The notes beneath the pieces were generated by a model. The model was not told the origin of the DNA and did no database searches. It saw only the letters and a list, made by a program, of their open reading frames with translations. A DNA stretch of 64,000 bases, taken from contig MZZL01000401.1 of NCBI GenBank assembly GCA_002749535.1, forward strand, positions 687,165 to 751,164, given 5' to 3'. The DNA comes from Apophysomyces variabilis (taxonomy: Eukaryota > Mucoromycota > Mucoromycetes > Mucorales > Mucoraceae). Both the position numbers and the translations under genes were made by a program. Positions 21,963-34,711 of the stretch are shown one piece after another; the stretch's first letter is position 1; each line of letters starts with the position of its first letter.

Positions 21963-24900
21963 TTAATGTCTATAGTCTAGCCAACGACTGACGCTATCGG
22001 GGCCCACTAGGTCGCGAATGGTGGCGATCAATTGCTCGATCTCGACTGCAAGTTGTTCCGAATTCATCAGATATGCACTATAGTACGTGAAATCTTGGTC
22101 TCGTAGGCGATCAGGAGTGAAATGCGACAAAGTTCGTACTTTCATTGTCAGATTCAGCCTTGCTCGCGTCGGCCGTAAGACATACGGTGGCAAAGAGGTT
22201 TTGTTCACCAATGCATTAGCACCGAGTTGAAAAGCCGTTAGGAATGAAGCAATCTTGTGATTGTTTCTTTTCAGTACCTATTCAATGCATTCCTCGAAAA
22301 AAAAATACAAAACCTCGACTTACCAATTCCTTTCGTTCCTTCCAAGTACTCTTGACCAGCTTTGCACGCCATCTTGCATTGGTTTTTTCCATAGCATTTT
22401 CGATAGCTAGCATGATATGAAGAATATTGTCCAAAATTTGAAGAATATGCAAGTATTTGTCTTCCGGGAACACACCACGCAGTGCCGGTTCGAACCGACT
22501 TTGTTCCAGTAATACCCTCGCACCTTTGATTTGCCGTCGAATGCTTTGCGACAATACATCAAATATTTTACGATTTCTCAGGCGAACAGCTTCGTCTTCA
22601 CGCGAATTTTTCAATACAAGGGCTAGAAAACTTGAATACAACGCGCCGAACTCTCCAAGCGTGCTGGCGATGCGGCGACGTAATTCAACTCGACCTGTGG
22701 TTGGAAAAGGAAATACAGACATAATATGGGCACCTGCTACGCCCACCACAACCGAAACAAGTCGCTAAGGACCGATTTAATAAGTTAGAAGAACAGAGTC
22801 AGTTTTGACACCCACCTGCCATGCGACATCGCCTATTGTATAAGTTTGACCTTGTTGGATATGATTGTAGGTATAGCCAATAACTAGAAAACAAAGGAAC
22901 AGAGTTGAATACCATCTCTTTTCCAGGATTGAACCGTACTTAATGATATGGTAATGAGACTAAACATGCCAGCCGGTCTCCAGAATTGGCCCTTGATATA
23001 TATGAACCAAAATGGAAGGTTAAAGACAAATGTCAATACCAAGATTCCTGCTGCGGTTCCACGAGAAGCTTCCCAGATAATGATAGCACAGATAGCACCT
23101 ATAAACGAGCCAACTGTTCTCGTAACGGTGCTAATAGATTTGTTAGGAAGATTAGGTATAAACGAGGTTGTGGTGTGTTATAAGCTATTTTTCTTTACCC
23201 GAAGAAATTACTGCCCATGGACGGGCCCATCCATATCAAAGCTACGACAACTGACCATTGACCGCGTACATCGTTATACCAACCCACAGAGGAGTTTATA
23301 TAAGCAGGAAGAGAGAGAAGCATAACAAGAATGCCAACACGAAGAGCGAATAGCGTCTCGGTAGTGTACAGGTAATCAATACTGAACACATAGATTTTGT
23401 AACAAAACCGCTGAAACGGGGTAGCTGGAAAGGCCACGTCTGGGTCATGGTATGTCAACGGATCTAGCTTATTGTCACGCAATGATCCACTTCCTGATAT
23501 CTGCGATTCTTTCTGGCCTACTATTCCGCGAGATGGTGCAAATAACCGTGAATGGGGCTCTTCCATCTCTAGCATCGCCGTACGATGAGTCAACGTTCGC
23601 TGAAGCGTCAAGGGATTGTTTTCCGCGACTGCTTTAGGTACGTCCAAGTCAAAATCTTCCTCAGTTTTTGTTTTGCTCCTTAAGAATTTTCGAAGAGAGA
23701 AATGAGGAGTCCATATCTGCCTCTTCGTCCGCACGTTATCCATTTCATATATCAGGGACGATAACGTGTACACCTTCTCGCAATATTCGCGTACATTGTA
23801 CTGGAACAATAGTAATAGAAAGAGAATTCGTCGAGGTGATTGACAGGAGTATAAACGGTCAAGTCCGTCCAGTCGATGACGGTCAAATCGTTCGATAGCT
23901 GCTAAAAGAGCCAGCGATGGATCTATGTTTCTTGGCTCCGGTAATGGATCCAGTTTATGAAAAAATCGATAAAAAAATGGCTTATCTTGTAAGCGAGGAT
24001 CAATCCGTTGCATCCGATAAAGGCGCTTAATTGATTCATCGACAGCATCAGTGCAAGCACTGACAAGCTCTAGATAAAGTGGCCGTGCATGACTCATCAG
24101 CTCGTTGTATTCTTTTCTCCATGCGCTTGTCGTGAACGCTGCTTGATCCATACGAACTGTCTCACCGTCCAAATAGGGTTTACCTTCGGTTACTGTTTTT
24201 GGATGGCTGCGCGTGTCCGGTGTGGATGACGATGAAGTATGGAGACCTAAATCTTCTTCTTTTGGTAGCTCTTCCTCCTCTCCATAAGGATCATAGTCGT
24301 CATGGTCTTCTGAATCGGAGCCTGTATCGAGATCACTCTCGCTATTTCTAGTTCGTATGCTATCTTCTACGTTATTTCTTGCAGAAGGCGGGTCCAGTTC
24401 ATCTCTCGCAGCAAACGTTTTCAAGCGGTCCGCCAATCTATGTCTGATCTCCGCTTTACGCATATTGCTTTCCATGACCCTGCTTAAACCTATACCCTGC
24501 AAGGGCACACGCATAGCCTTGACCACTTTCGTCAAGGCAGCAACATCTACCGGGGCGATATAATTCAATCCGATCTCGCGACGTACAACTCGCTTGGTGC
24601 TGATTAATGGTTCTATATGGCTGTCCAGAATCTGATGGATTTTGGCCAAGGGTTCGGGATGCGAGCGAGCGAACGAATGTTCTTCTGGAATGCCTACATG
24701 AAGAAAGCCATCCACTTGACGTCGTGCAATACCATCAAAGCATTCAAGCAGTTTCGTTAGTTGTCCTATGAAGGTCAATGTCGAATTTTCTGGTGCTATG
24801 GCGATATTCACGATGAAGACGAGAAAGAACCCAATCAAGACAGGAAGGTAAAGAGACAACTAGCAGACCGAGATTAAGTGACTATGCTGATTAAGATATG

Positions 24901-25626
24901 TCTTGGGTCTGAGTATTACCACTCCTCTGGCCGACCATTCATCATCGAGGATTGACGTCGTTAAGCTTACGACCATGATACTAGCCGAGAGCATACCTTT
25001 TTTTTTTCTCAGAGTCAATTACGAGAACTTTGATCCCGATGGCGCATCATGGTTTAATCGTTGTGTTACCTCCCACATTGGCTTGATCCACTTTCACCCG
25101 AACATAATTCAGCCCGACCGCACCAAAGAACTCGAACATGGCAGCGATAGCACACATTTTGGGTTGAGCAATACGAGTTTCGGTTGGATCACGAGCTAGC
25201 GATACGCAATATGTACCCAATAAAGACCAACCTGCAGCCACGCTGCACATTATAGCACCAAAAGCAATGCTCTGCGTTCGGAGTTATCGGTAAAGAGAAA
25301 CACCGTTGATTTTTTTTTTCTTGTTTTTGCTTTTTTACCTCTGCGATCATGCCGTATGACTTTGAAGGGTGGACAAACTCCACTGCTACCGAAGCAAATA
25401 CTATACCGACCTGCGTTTTCTCCCTAATTGGCTCGATCATCAGCAGGCCCAATGCAACAGTAACGGCGATATCGGCCTTTAGGATTTTCAAGATCACAGG
25501 CCATGTGAGCGATTGCCAGATCCCATACAACCGTTGTCGAATGGTTTGTAGTGGCAATATTTGTCCTGATAAAGGAGAAAAGTGGAAACTGTGCCGGGTC
25601 GATAGTGCATCATCCTTATTATTCAT
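21963..25626 (-). CDS. BRE4/DUF2421-like membrane transporter (aromatic-acid exporter family)
   Basis: Multi-exon minus-strand gene. Exons seen: 25626-25339, 25271-25070, 24996-24971 (26 nt), 24859-23199, then about 23124-22933, 22875-22814, 22766-22325, 22275-21963. The N-terminal half holds membrane segments (AVTVALGLLMI, SLYLPVLIGFFLVFIVNIAIA), followed by a long acidic cytosolic region (about 24400-24200), then a second membrane block (VTRTVGSFIGAICAIIIW, GILVLTFVFNLPFWF) as in FUSC/ArAE proteins, and a helical C-terminal DUF2421-like region. The family includes yeast Bre4 (brefeldin A sensitivity) and bacterial fusaric-acid/aromatic-acid exporters; substrate here unknown. Start MNNKDDALSTRHSF chosen as the first Met before the membrane block. 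Confidence 0.88.
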
Positions 25627-25862
25627 GATATAACAAAGTCTGCAAAGAAGGGCATAACCAAACACGATGTAAGAAAAATGAAGAAGGAGGATTCAAGGAA
25701 AAGAAAGAGAAAGAAAAACAAGGGGGCGTAGGAAAGAAAAAATACGGTAAAAGGAAGAAAAAGTAATGGCATTTTTTCATGACACTTGGCGATAATCTCG
25801 AACCTTGCTGTTTCATCCATATTTGGAAGCTTGACCATTTTTCGCTTATTCCCCACTAAACT

Positions 25863-27250
25863 TTAATTTGAACTTTTCGAAGTGTTGTCCACATTCTGGT
25901 TAATCTCGGTCAAAGGAACACTTCTATGTGACCCAGATGAGGTAATGTTACACACTGTTTTGGAGTATGAGTACACAAGCCCGGCGACAAACCCTATAAG
26001 AAGTGTAAACAATCTTATTGTTCGTTTAGGTTAAGGACTCTCTCTTTACCAATGAAGATGGCAGTAATATTGGCGGATGTAGCAGGATCATCAAAGAAGA
26101 CAATGCCTGATAAGGCGAGGGGTAACTTATTCAACGCACCGACCATGGAATACGTGGTCGACGAGGTTGTGCGTACGCACCATGCAGATGCGTATGACAT
26201 GACAAAGGCTGAAACACCAGAGAAGATCATGGCAAATACCATCTGCTGGCGTACATCAGATGGGCTGTAGGAAAAAGAAAAAGAAGAAAACGAGTCAGCA
26301 CTAAATTTTTTGAGTTAGTTACGCACAATGTTCTATTCAGATTCTCGGTGCTCCAATCTTCCAAAAGAAAACTAGGTATGATAAGCAGTGGTATAGATAG
26401 GAGATTGTTGTAATACACCGTATCAAAATCCCTAAAATTGATTTGCTTGATACGCTTGCGCATGTACAACACAAATGCTGCTGAAGACAAACAATTGGCA
26501 GCCATCCAGATATAACCAGTAAAAGCCATCTTCTGTCCAACAATTGCCGAAAGTGTATCGGAAACATCGGTCCAGCCGGCCACTATGGAGGATAGAACCT
26601 AGACTAGCTGCATGAATTTCTGGAAATTCCATCGATCCAACCTGTAATGTTTTACCATCAAACCAAACGAGACTAGCATCAATCGAGTCACCTTCCCTCC
26701 AAACCAGATCACTTCTCCATAAGCAATCAATATGATTGTCAAGTTCTTAAATATGGTATAAACCGGAATCCGAAGATATTGCAAGGATTTGAAACCTGTG
26801 TAGATCATCGCCACCAAAGTACCTGCTACTGGATACCATTGATACGCCTCCCCTTTATCGAAATCTCGGAAGTGGATAAGGTTGAGAAACTTGAAGATTT
26901 GTAGAAAGCTCACAGTCACCAGGTTCTAACCCCCACGCGGCCCCACCCCCCAGCGCTCTCAGTTGAGAAAACATGGAATAGACACAAAAGGTGATTTCCG
27001 ACCCACTCACCTGCACCGTAAGCAATAGAAAGTTCATGTTGAATTCATAACCACTTAGAACAAACTTGTTGGTCACTGTCATCAGGATGCTCGCAAAACA
27101 GTAGCTTGCGATGGGCAATACAGTTTGCATGGTAGGTGACAGATGAATGATCCTCGGAGCCACCAGAACTGTTGGCGAGGAGGGTCGGTCTTCATCTTCA
27201 CCATCGTCAGTGGTCCTCACTCTACTATAACCTGTTGTTGTAGAAACCAT
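25863..27250 (-). CDS. GDP-mannose transporter (Vrg4/GMT family), Golgi
   Basis: Five exons on the minus strand from ATG at 27250 to TAA at 25865-25863; junctions in phase after TVQ, FGLM, NRT(F) and IFIG. It is a drug/metabolite-superfamily nucleotide-sugar transporter with about ten membrane helices. Diagnostic motifs are YYNNLLSIP (the FYNN motif) and GALNKLP (GALNK), both of which bind GDP-mannose in Vrg4. It brings GDP-mannose into the Golgi lumen for mannan and glycoprotein synthesis; the yeast orthologue is essential. A soluble Ser/Thr-rich N-terminal tail of about 40 residues precedes the first helix. It lies in tandem with the BRE4-like gene, 236 bp apart. Confidence 0.94.
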
Positions 27251-27501
27251 GCTAAACCAAAGATAACCAGGCTGCAGTTTAAAAGAACGCGACGTACAAA
27301 CCTGTCAGCATTAAATCTGCGGAGAAGTAAAAAGGAACACCATAAAGGGTCCATCCGTCGACTTTCTACAGGACTCTTGTATACTGGTTTACTGTTATAG
27401 AAGTTTACCATTAACAGTGAACAGCACAAATACAGCTTTAGGCTTGCACAAAGGGACAGTCTTTAGCATATGGGATATATCATAGAAAAGAAGTGCCTAC
27501 A

Positions 27502-27942
27502 TCAGCTTGATCCCTTTTTCGACACAAAATCTGCTCCAGTAACGTCGTCTCGGAAAGTGATTACTGGATAGGATCTATAACCGCCATTCAGACGTGCTGG
27601 TCCAAACGGCATCTTCGTCATAAGACTGAAGTATAAAACAAGTCAGGCGGTAAAACGAGTTTAACGTACTTTAGTCCACTAGGAACGATTCTGCATATGA
27701 CATGCAATTTTTATACCGCAACGAAACGCATTACAGTTTATTCGCCGAGAGAGAGATTACCCATAACCAATCATTGTATATGCGTTAATAGTCGGTCTGT
27801 GCCAAATGCTCTTTGAAACTTCAGAAAGCCTGAGGCAACTGTCAATCACCGATTGAACCAGGTGCTGCTACTATGATATGTTGCCCAATTCACTCAGGAT
27901 AAGGCCCTGTTAGTGATTGTGAAATCGTGGCTGGATCAATAT
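27502..27942 (-). CDS. Small spliced gene of unknown function (5' end unresolved)
   Basis: Three minus-strand exons join in correct phase: 27942-27894, 27829-27761, 27625-27502 (stop TGA 27504-27502). The protein reads IDPATISQSLTGPYPE, then LSEVSKSIWHRPTINAY, MIGYG, and MTKMPFGPARLNGGYRSYP with FRDDVTGADFVSKKGSS at the end. It looks like a conserved small protein, not random sequence: three independent junctions agree in phase and branch-like sites precede the acceptors. Upstream exons on the minus strand probably lie in 27950-28300 but I could not fix them. No family recognised. It is head-to-head with NCA2 and 250 bp upstream of the GDP-mannose transporter start. Confidence 0.55.
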
Positions 27943-28502
27943 CTGTTTCCACATGATCGAATTGTTAGTTCAATAATACAAGCTAGAAAGAGATCATCGT
28001 CATTTTGGAAAGTCATGTGTTCATTATTATAGACCTGACAGCTATCGAACATTCGACAAAATGTATGAATAGGTCTATTTGCCTAACGAGAACTACTTGC
28101 AGCAAACACAAAACGATGCATGACATTCTTGTAAACATCGGCAGAGTGTTACCACGTCCGTCAAGAATAGCTGATCCGCCACATCAACGTGCATTGTTAC
28201 GAATGGGGTTCGCTCACTTTTAGAAATAACACCGACACAGTTTATGCATCCGTCGGAGTTTAGCCGGCTGTGTGCCTGTCAAAATGCCATGGAGATCTAA
28301 ACAGTTATGTGTAATTGAGATCTATGGTGTTCAATGTGTGACGCAGCAAATATTGACTGTGATATCACACTGAGAAAATGTGCGCAAGATGATTTTGCCA
28401 CCCTAAAAAGGGAAACCCGCAAGTATCGAGCTTGGATGGGACTTTAAGGAAGGAAGTCACGTATCGATATCGCCGCTGCTTTCGGCTACGACGCGATACT
28501 TC
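27943..28502. other. Intergenic between the small minus-strand gene and NCA2
   Basis: Likely contains the 5' exon(s) of the minus-strand gene and a shared promoter with NCA2. Open stretches exist on both strands but I could not choose among them. Confidence 0.3.
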
Positions 28503-30734
28503 ATGGCTACTTACGTAAACGAGCAGTTAAGCCGACTTGACGGTACTCTTGCGGCTTTTTTTGAACATCAAGATATTGGTTTGACAACAGAAACGCTGTC
28601 ATTGGAGGATGGCATTGATAAATCGCGCTTCTTGTCAAACAACATTCGGGCAATCGATCTCTCATCAATAACACTACCATCCATGGAAGAAATTCGAAAA
28701 CAGCTCGAGATTTACATTCGCTTAGAATCTCAAGCCGATCCTGCACTTGAATGGCTGTTTGTTGCAAAGTGCACTATAGCTGTATATGGCTTGGTTATCT
28801 CGCAAGTACTTAATTCCACGCTTCCGTTATCCGAAGCCATCAATTACTGGGAAGGGATCTATGGTAGTACTGTTTACGAAACATACTATGCGCTTCAAAG
28901 TAAACTTTAAGTTTTAAAGTCATGGAAAATTGAGGCTGATGAACTGTTTCCAGGTTCACCTTGGCGTCTAGCTTCCCTCGCAGTGAACACCGTTCATAAA
29001 GTTAGCACCACGCAAATCGGGATCAAGTCACTTCTCACTTCACAAGAGCATATCTGGTCCAACTTATTCCCGGTATATGCTCATGAACAAAGACGAGCAA
29101 GACTTTCTCCTTTTGGTTTGATCAACGTGACGATGAAGCACCGTCCTCTGTATCTTCATATGATTCATGACGAAATTGATCAGAAAAAGACCGTGCTACG
29201 CAAATTCCGCGAACAGCAAGCTGCTCGACTTGGATTGCTAATCAAAATGATGCCTAGACTAATGACTGATGAAGATTTCACGGTAGCCATGGCAAGTGAG
29301 ACATCCAAATGCCTGCAACTGATGCGGTACGTTTTGGACCCATTTGCTTTTGGCACAGCCGTTGATAACACCTATATAGAGACAGCCATAGGTAATATCG
29401 TATGAATAACTCGTGATAACGAATGTATTACTGATTCTCGCCTGTAGATGCTGTCGAGACAACATCTGCAACAGATATTATGACTGTAGCTCAAGGACTG
29501 TATCAACTTCTTTCCGACTGGCCTACGTATGAGAAACACTTAGCTTCAATTCAGGAAACATACGGACCCCCTTCTCGAGTAACACGTTATTGGGTCCCAG
29601 CCCTGGCAGTTTATTTTTCCGCAGATTATTTGATCCAGTATATATCAGATCGGAGAGAAGATATCGTAGCATGGAGTAAGGAAGCTGCGACTACCGTCCA
29701 TGACTTTGTCGTGAACTGGATATGGGAACCTGTGTTGAATATTTGGGATACGATACGTCTTAAGGACCAGCGACTTACTGTTCTCAGCAAGGATGGCTTG
29801 CGAAGTGATCTCGAGGTAAGAAGATATAATAAATTATGAACAAGCGCACTTAGCGTACATACGTTGGCCATCTAGTCTTTAGAACGAATGGTGGTTGATT
29901 ACGCTCGGGATCACTATCATTTCGAAGGAGATGACATTGTACGATTGGCTGCTCAAGTTCGGGAAGGGGACATGTCGCTAATTCTCAAGGCTTACGAGCA
30001 AGAAATGAAGGTAAGACATGGCTTTGATGGACAAGTTTTTTGATGTCGACTTTAGCGACCGCTGAAAAACGCTATTGCGGGTAAGTGCTCACGATGCATA
30101 TTCATAATGCTACAGATACGGAGACTAAGTACCAAATTCTTTTCCTTATAGGCGATCTTATACAAACGCTCCTGATACAAGTACAGAAAACAAAAGTTGA
30201 TGTGGATCTTGCTATGTCAGCTTTGGATAAGCTTCTGAAATCTAACGAGCTCAATTTTGCATTCCTAGGTAAGTTAATAGGTTATGTGGTTTAGCAAAAC
30301 GTGCTAATTCTTTCCATAGCTGTGGCTCCATCCATGTTGCTTACTTGGGCATCTCTCAATTGGTTAAGAAACATGTACGAGAGACGAAGTGGACAGCGTC
30401 TTAAGCAAAAAGGTCGCCCTATTCGTGCTGCTATAAGGTAAGCAACCCTATCATGTATTTCATGCCGCTTATAGCCTGAGCCAGACGTATCGATCGCATT
30501 CTCAACCTTGCAGTCAAAAATAATAACGATCAATTGCTGGATTGCCAGACACAGGGCTCACTACTTTACGAGGTTCACCTTTTGCGCTCTTATACCAACT
30601 GTCTTCCAAAGCGTCATGCAATAAGGGAGCTTTTCATAGAAGATCTTAGGGATTTAGAGAATCCTCAGTTGACGCAGATACAGAAATTACGGACTATTGA
30701 GCGTATGAACCGATTCTATACCTTTACATCTTAA
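28503..30734 (+). CDS. NCA2: NCA2, mitochondrial ATP synthase regulatory protein
   Basis: Multi-exon gene. Junctions placed at about 29396/29448, 29814/29878, 30010/30058, 30081/30153, 30268/30320 and 30439/30488. Family blocks: [19 protein letters not shown]-like region [19 protein letters not shown], a long segment [20 protein letters not shown] with membrane character, and the C-terminal [19 protein letters not shown]. Nca2 family proteins are mitochondrial membrane proteins; yeast Nca2 helps control ATP6/ATP8 mRNA levels. Oddity: between YYALQSKL and [13 protein letters not shown] there is an in-frame TAA (28908-28910) with no intron of normal size to remove it cleanly; a 48-nt intron starting GTTTAC at 28869 would remove it but costs conserved-looking residues. 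Confidence 0.88.
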
Positions 30735-32339
30735 GTCCATATACAGATCATAATAGATTGGAATGATGAGGAACCATGTCTTAAAGACACATTCTCTTTT
30801 GCAAACATAAAATTGTAGATTTGATGTACCTTGGTACTGTTGTATTAAGATGGATAATGGATCAGACACAGAGACTCAAACAAGAGAACACGTTGAGACT
30901 GGTGTTTATTCCTGAAAGAAGGATTATGAACTAAGAACCCATGTCTAATGATTAAAGAATAAATCTTTTGTAACGGAGATCATACATCTGAAACAAGTCC
31001 AATTGATGTATGTAAAGGATATGGCTTATGAATCTATCTTAATACACTTTATCAGAATACTACAGGTACCCTGTTTTCATTAATATAATTAGACCTTTAC
31101 AATATTTGAAAAGCCTAGTTATCTAGCAAGATTAAAGTTGAATGCCTAGTTCATTTGAGAAGTGTCTATTCCCAAAGACTTTTGATGGAATAGGTGTTAT
31201 GCGCAATATGTTTCAAGATATTGCAAATTGTTTGCCAATTTAACCTGGCCATTGTCCAAGTTTCCCTCGTGCGCCTCACTTAGGTACACTACAGATTTAA
31301 TAAATGTTGTGCCTCTAGCAACTTCCGTTGTGAATTTTAGCGTGATTTCTCAACAGTTCCGTAATTGTTAGTTAACGTTGTCAAATCCTTAAATATATTG
31401 AACAGTTTTTAACTTCATGACACGTGCGGTGCTTATGTACTGTGACAAGTAAGTACAAAAGAAGGATGGGGATAGAAATAAATAAAATAGTACAAGACAC
31501 AAAAGTACAACAACAACAAGTGTGAATAATGAATTCACAAAATATCAACTGTTCAAACAAATACAATTGAGGGAGGGTCGGGTTAAGGAAAAGATATAAC
31601 GAAGGGTAGTAGAAGAGTGTGAAAACAAAATAAAATATATGAAGGAAGATAACAAAGGGAGTTCACCAAATAAACAATGTCACTTCAAACGATCTTAGCA
31701 GTAAAGATGAGTTCCTTAGATCCTTTCTCAAAAGCAATCTCAAAGACACTCCAAATTCACTGTACCCAGAAAAGATGTTTGCAAGTACAATACGGTTCCG
31801 GTTCTTTTTGGTTCAAAAGGTTCCTTTTTTCCAGGAAATTCCTCCTTCTCTTTTTCGCGAAAGAGGTCCTTTTCCCGTGTCTTTATTTCCTCTGAAACTA
31901 TTCGACCTAAGAAGGGAATTCACTAGAACTAACTTAAAATTGAAACCATACAAAACGGAGGTAAACGCTAAGGACATGGGTTAGGAAAAGCATGCGATCA
32001 CTGGGAAAGAATGGGAGGAAGGATTCAGTTGTGTTTTCCAAGTTACACTAAATGACCATTTACGTCCGAAGCGGATGTGCGTGTACAAATAATTGATTGT
32101 GGTGTACCAACCAGGTCCGTAGGAGTTGTGCACGTACAAGGCAGGTGTGCACCAAACCAAGAGCAAAAGTCGCGCACCTAGGCCAACGTGTAGTGTACCT
32201 AGCCGTGTACTTCTTGAAGATCAAGACAAACTTTCCACCATTCTTACTCCCAAAGGCTCCATCTTTTCATTCTTTCCATGTTGCCTTTACTCGGGTGGTG
32301 AGGCCGGAAAAAATATCACACAAGGTGTCATTCAGTTGT
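30735..32339. other. Intergenic, no gene seen
   Basis: NCA2 3' flank and AT-rich sequence up to the tRNA. Frames at 31677-31984 and 32097-32455 have no recognisable content; the latter overlaps the tRNA gene and is accidental. Confidence 0.4.
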
Positions 32340-32422
32340 GGAGAGATGGCCGAGTTGGTCTAAGGCGTCAGGTTAAGGCCCTGATCTCTTCGGAGGCGTG
32401 GGTTCGAATCCCACTCTCTTCA
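32340..32422 (+). tRNA. tRNA-Leu (anticodon AAG)
   Basis: Cloverleaf read by eye: acceptor GGAGAGA pairs with TCTCTTC (one G-U), discriminator A at 32422. D-arm region ATGGCCGAGTTGGTCTAAGGC (box A-like), anticodon stem CAGG/CCTG with loop TTAAGGC, giving anticodon AAG (Leu, CUU codons). A long variable arm (ATCTCTTCGGAGG) marks a type II tRNA. T-arm GTGGG TTCGAAT CCCAC (box B). A T-run (CTTTTTGC) right after is the RNA polymerase III terminator. No intron. Confidence 0.95.
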
Positions 32423-32429
32423 CTTTTTG

Positions 32430-34711
32430 CCCTCCCGTTTCGGATATATATTTAGCCGTTTGTGTCGTATTGTTACTTGAATCTGATATAACAGACAAGA
32501 TTTCCAAAGTAAGATAGACTATCAAAAAGCTTGCTTTTTATTTTGATGCCATTCTCCTTAATTTATAGCTGTCTAGACTTGGAGCGTTACCCACGGTATG
32601 AAACCTATGGGGCACTGATATTGAAAGTGAAACCAAAAATCTAAAAGTACACCACAGTTGCGTTCCGATTTCTTAGGTGAGCGAGGTTTTTCTTGTTGAA
32701 GGAACCGCCTTTCTGCCATCTACATGGTAAGCCAAATCCCGTTATTGGTATTATGGTTTTGCTTTTTGTATTTATACGCAACGTCAGTTAGAGAATTACG
32801 GCTTTCGAACCGATTACCGTTAGTCCTTCATAGACACGAAATGCCAGCTAGAGCGAACCAGATCAAACTAAAACTGTGCTGTCTATTTTCTATCGATATC
32901 TTTTTTAAAAAACGCGGGATTGGTACTCTCCAAAGTAGGCCATAGCCAGCTCCGACGAGGACATGATATCTATAGGCGAGGAAGATGATGATGACCAAAA
33001 TACACATACGATATGGCTGTGGTCCACATGCTAACCGTTGAGCACAACACAGCGTTAACTTGACTTGATTTTATGAAACTGTAAATTGATATAAAAAAAA
33101 TTGATTTCAATCGGGGCCATCAATAGGAGCGCACCGGTGACTGTAGCTGGGACTAAAGATTGGAATGGATTCCAACAAGTAGCCATATCGACCTGTTGTA
33201 AAGCCATTTATAGCGCAGCTTGTATAGTAATGTTTGGAACGCTTGGAGTCAATTCAGTGTGTTAGTTCAAAACGTCTGTGCGGGCCATCCATGACAGTGA
33301 AACGCCCTCAGGTTTCCAGCGGCGAGATCTTGTAGTGTTTTGCTTCTCCTGACTACCATTACCAAGTTTATGGGAAGTGATGAAACCTTATGCTGTACAG
33401 ATACTTGTTCTTTTTTTTTTCTCTCTCTCTGTCTCTCTTGAATCTTGTTTTGATCTTTTCTTTTTTCCTTTTATAACCGTGAAGCTTGAAAGACGTTTGG
33501 CCAATTTTAGGCATGCGCATGTGCAACGTTAACGGTTACAAGTGACACAGTCGTCATTGTGCGGTTACCCAAAACGGGGAGTTACATCTCTGATGGTACA
33601 ATAAGCATTGACGTCTTGTCGCTAGTCATGTTAGTACCACTTAAATGGACTGCAATGCATCAGATCGATGCCATAAAATTTCGATAGAAGACGAGGCGAC
33701 ACTCGTCCTCATCTCCGCAAACCAATCTATGAGCAATACAATAGTCATATTGATGGAGTGAAGGGAAGCTACAGCTACAGAGATTCCATTTAGACATGGA
33801 CACCCCCATTCATGGGAAGATCTGATCATTGTATATGCCAAACGATATTGTGTTTAATATAGGATTGATGTGGGCTATATTGCGCACAGTGTGATACCGA
33901 TCTAAAAGGTGATTACAAGCAGTTTACTTACGGAGTAATATTGTGATCATGTTCATTGCAAAGTGACACGCATAAAATATTGCATAAATATATGTAAAAG
34001 GAAAAATTACAACCTCGATCTGTATTCTTTTGCGATCTGTTTATACCCAATGGCAACAGTCAGTATATAAAATTAAGACATAACTCGAAATCGGAAATTT
34101 CTTTCTCTCCCTATAGTGATCCATATAACTTTTTTTTCTCTTCTTTTCAATATAAAGTGAGAACCAATGAAGCGGAGAGAACGCACGGATACTTTTTTCT
34201 GCAGGGTAGCGTGTTGTGCTTGTGGAGTTTTTCTGTAGTGTAACGTAACAAGAAGCAATGACCAGGCGCGTAGCTTAAAAAAAGATATGCATAGTATGGG
34301 GGCACAGTGGCGTAACGAAGCTGTCAAAGAAGAAAGAATTTTTTTTTCTTCATTGCTACTTCCTTTTCCTTTGTGTATCATAGCACATAAGGGTCCAAAT
34401 AGTAAGACGAAAAAAAAAGCATAATCATAGACCAAAGTATGACCTTGTGTATATATGTAAGATATATATATATATAACACTATAAATCGGCTAGAGGGTA
34501 GTTTATGAAAGAGATAATATGCGATACATTTTAGGAAAAATTACATAAAAGATCAGATGCGGCACACAAAGATTATAAGGACCGTAAAAAAGAAAAAAAA
34601 ATCAACGACACACATACATACATAGTAACAGAAAATAAGGCGCGGAATTTTCAACAAAAATCAAATCGTAGTTGCTATAAGAGGTAGTTTAAAGAGAAGC
34701 GACGGGAATTC
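32430..34711. other. Intergenic; NDT80-gene 3' flank
   Basis: No gene seen. Contains a T-rich/CT-repeat tract (about 33410-33440), a short TA repeat (about 34461-34476), and AT-rich sequence that is probably the 3' UTR of the NDT80-like gene in its last 600 bp. Confidence 0.35.

Noticed and set aside
27143..27400. Plus-strand ORF over the GDP-mannose transporter start
   Set aside because: Antisense shadow of exon 1 and its 5' flank.
32097..32455. Two overlapping ORFs around 32.2 kb
   Set aside because: They run through the tRNA-Leu gene and its flanks; no protein signal.
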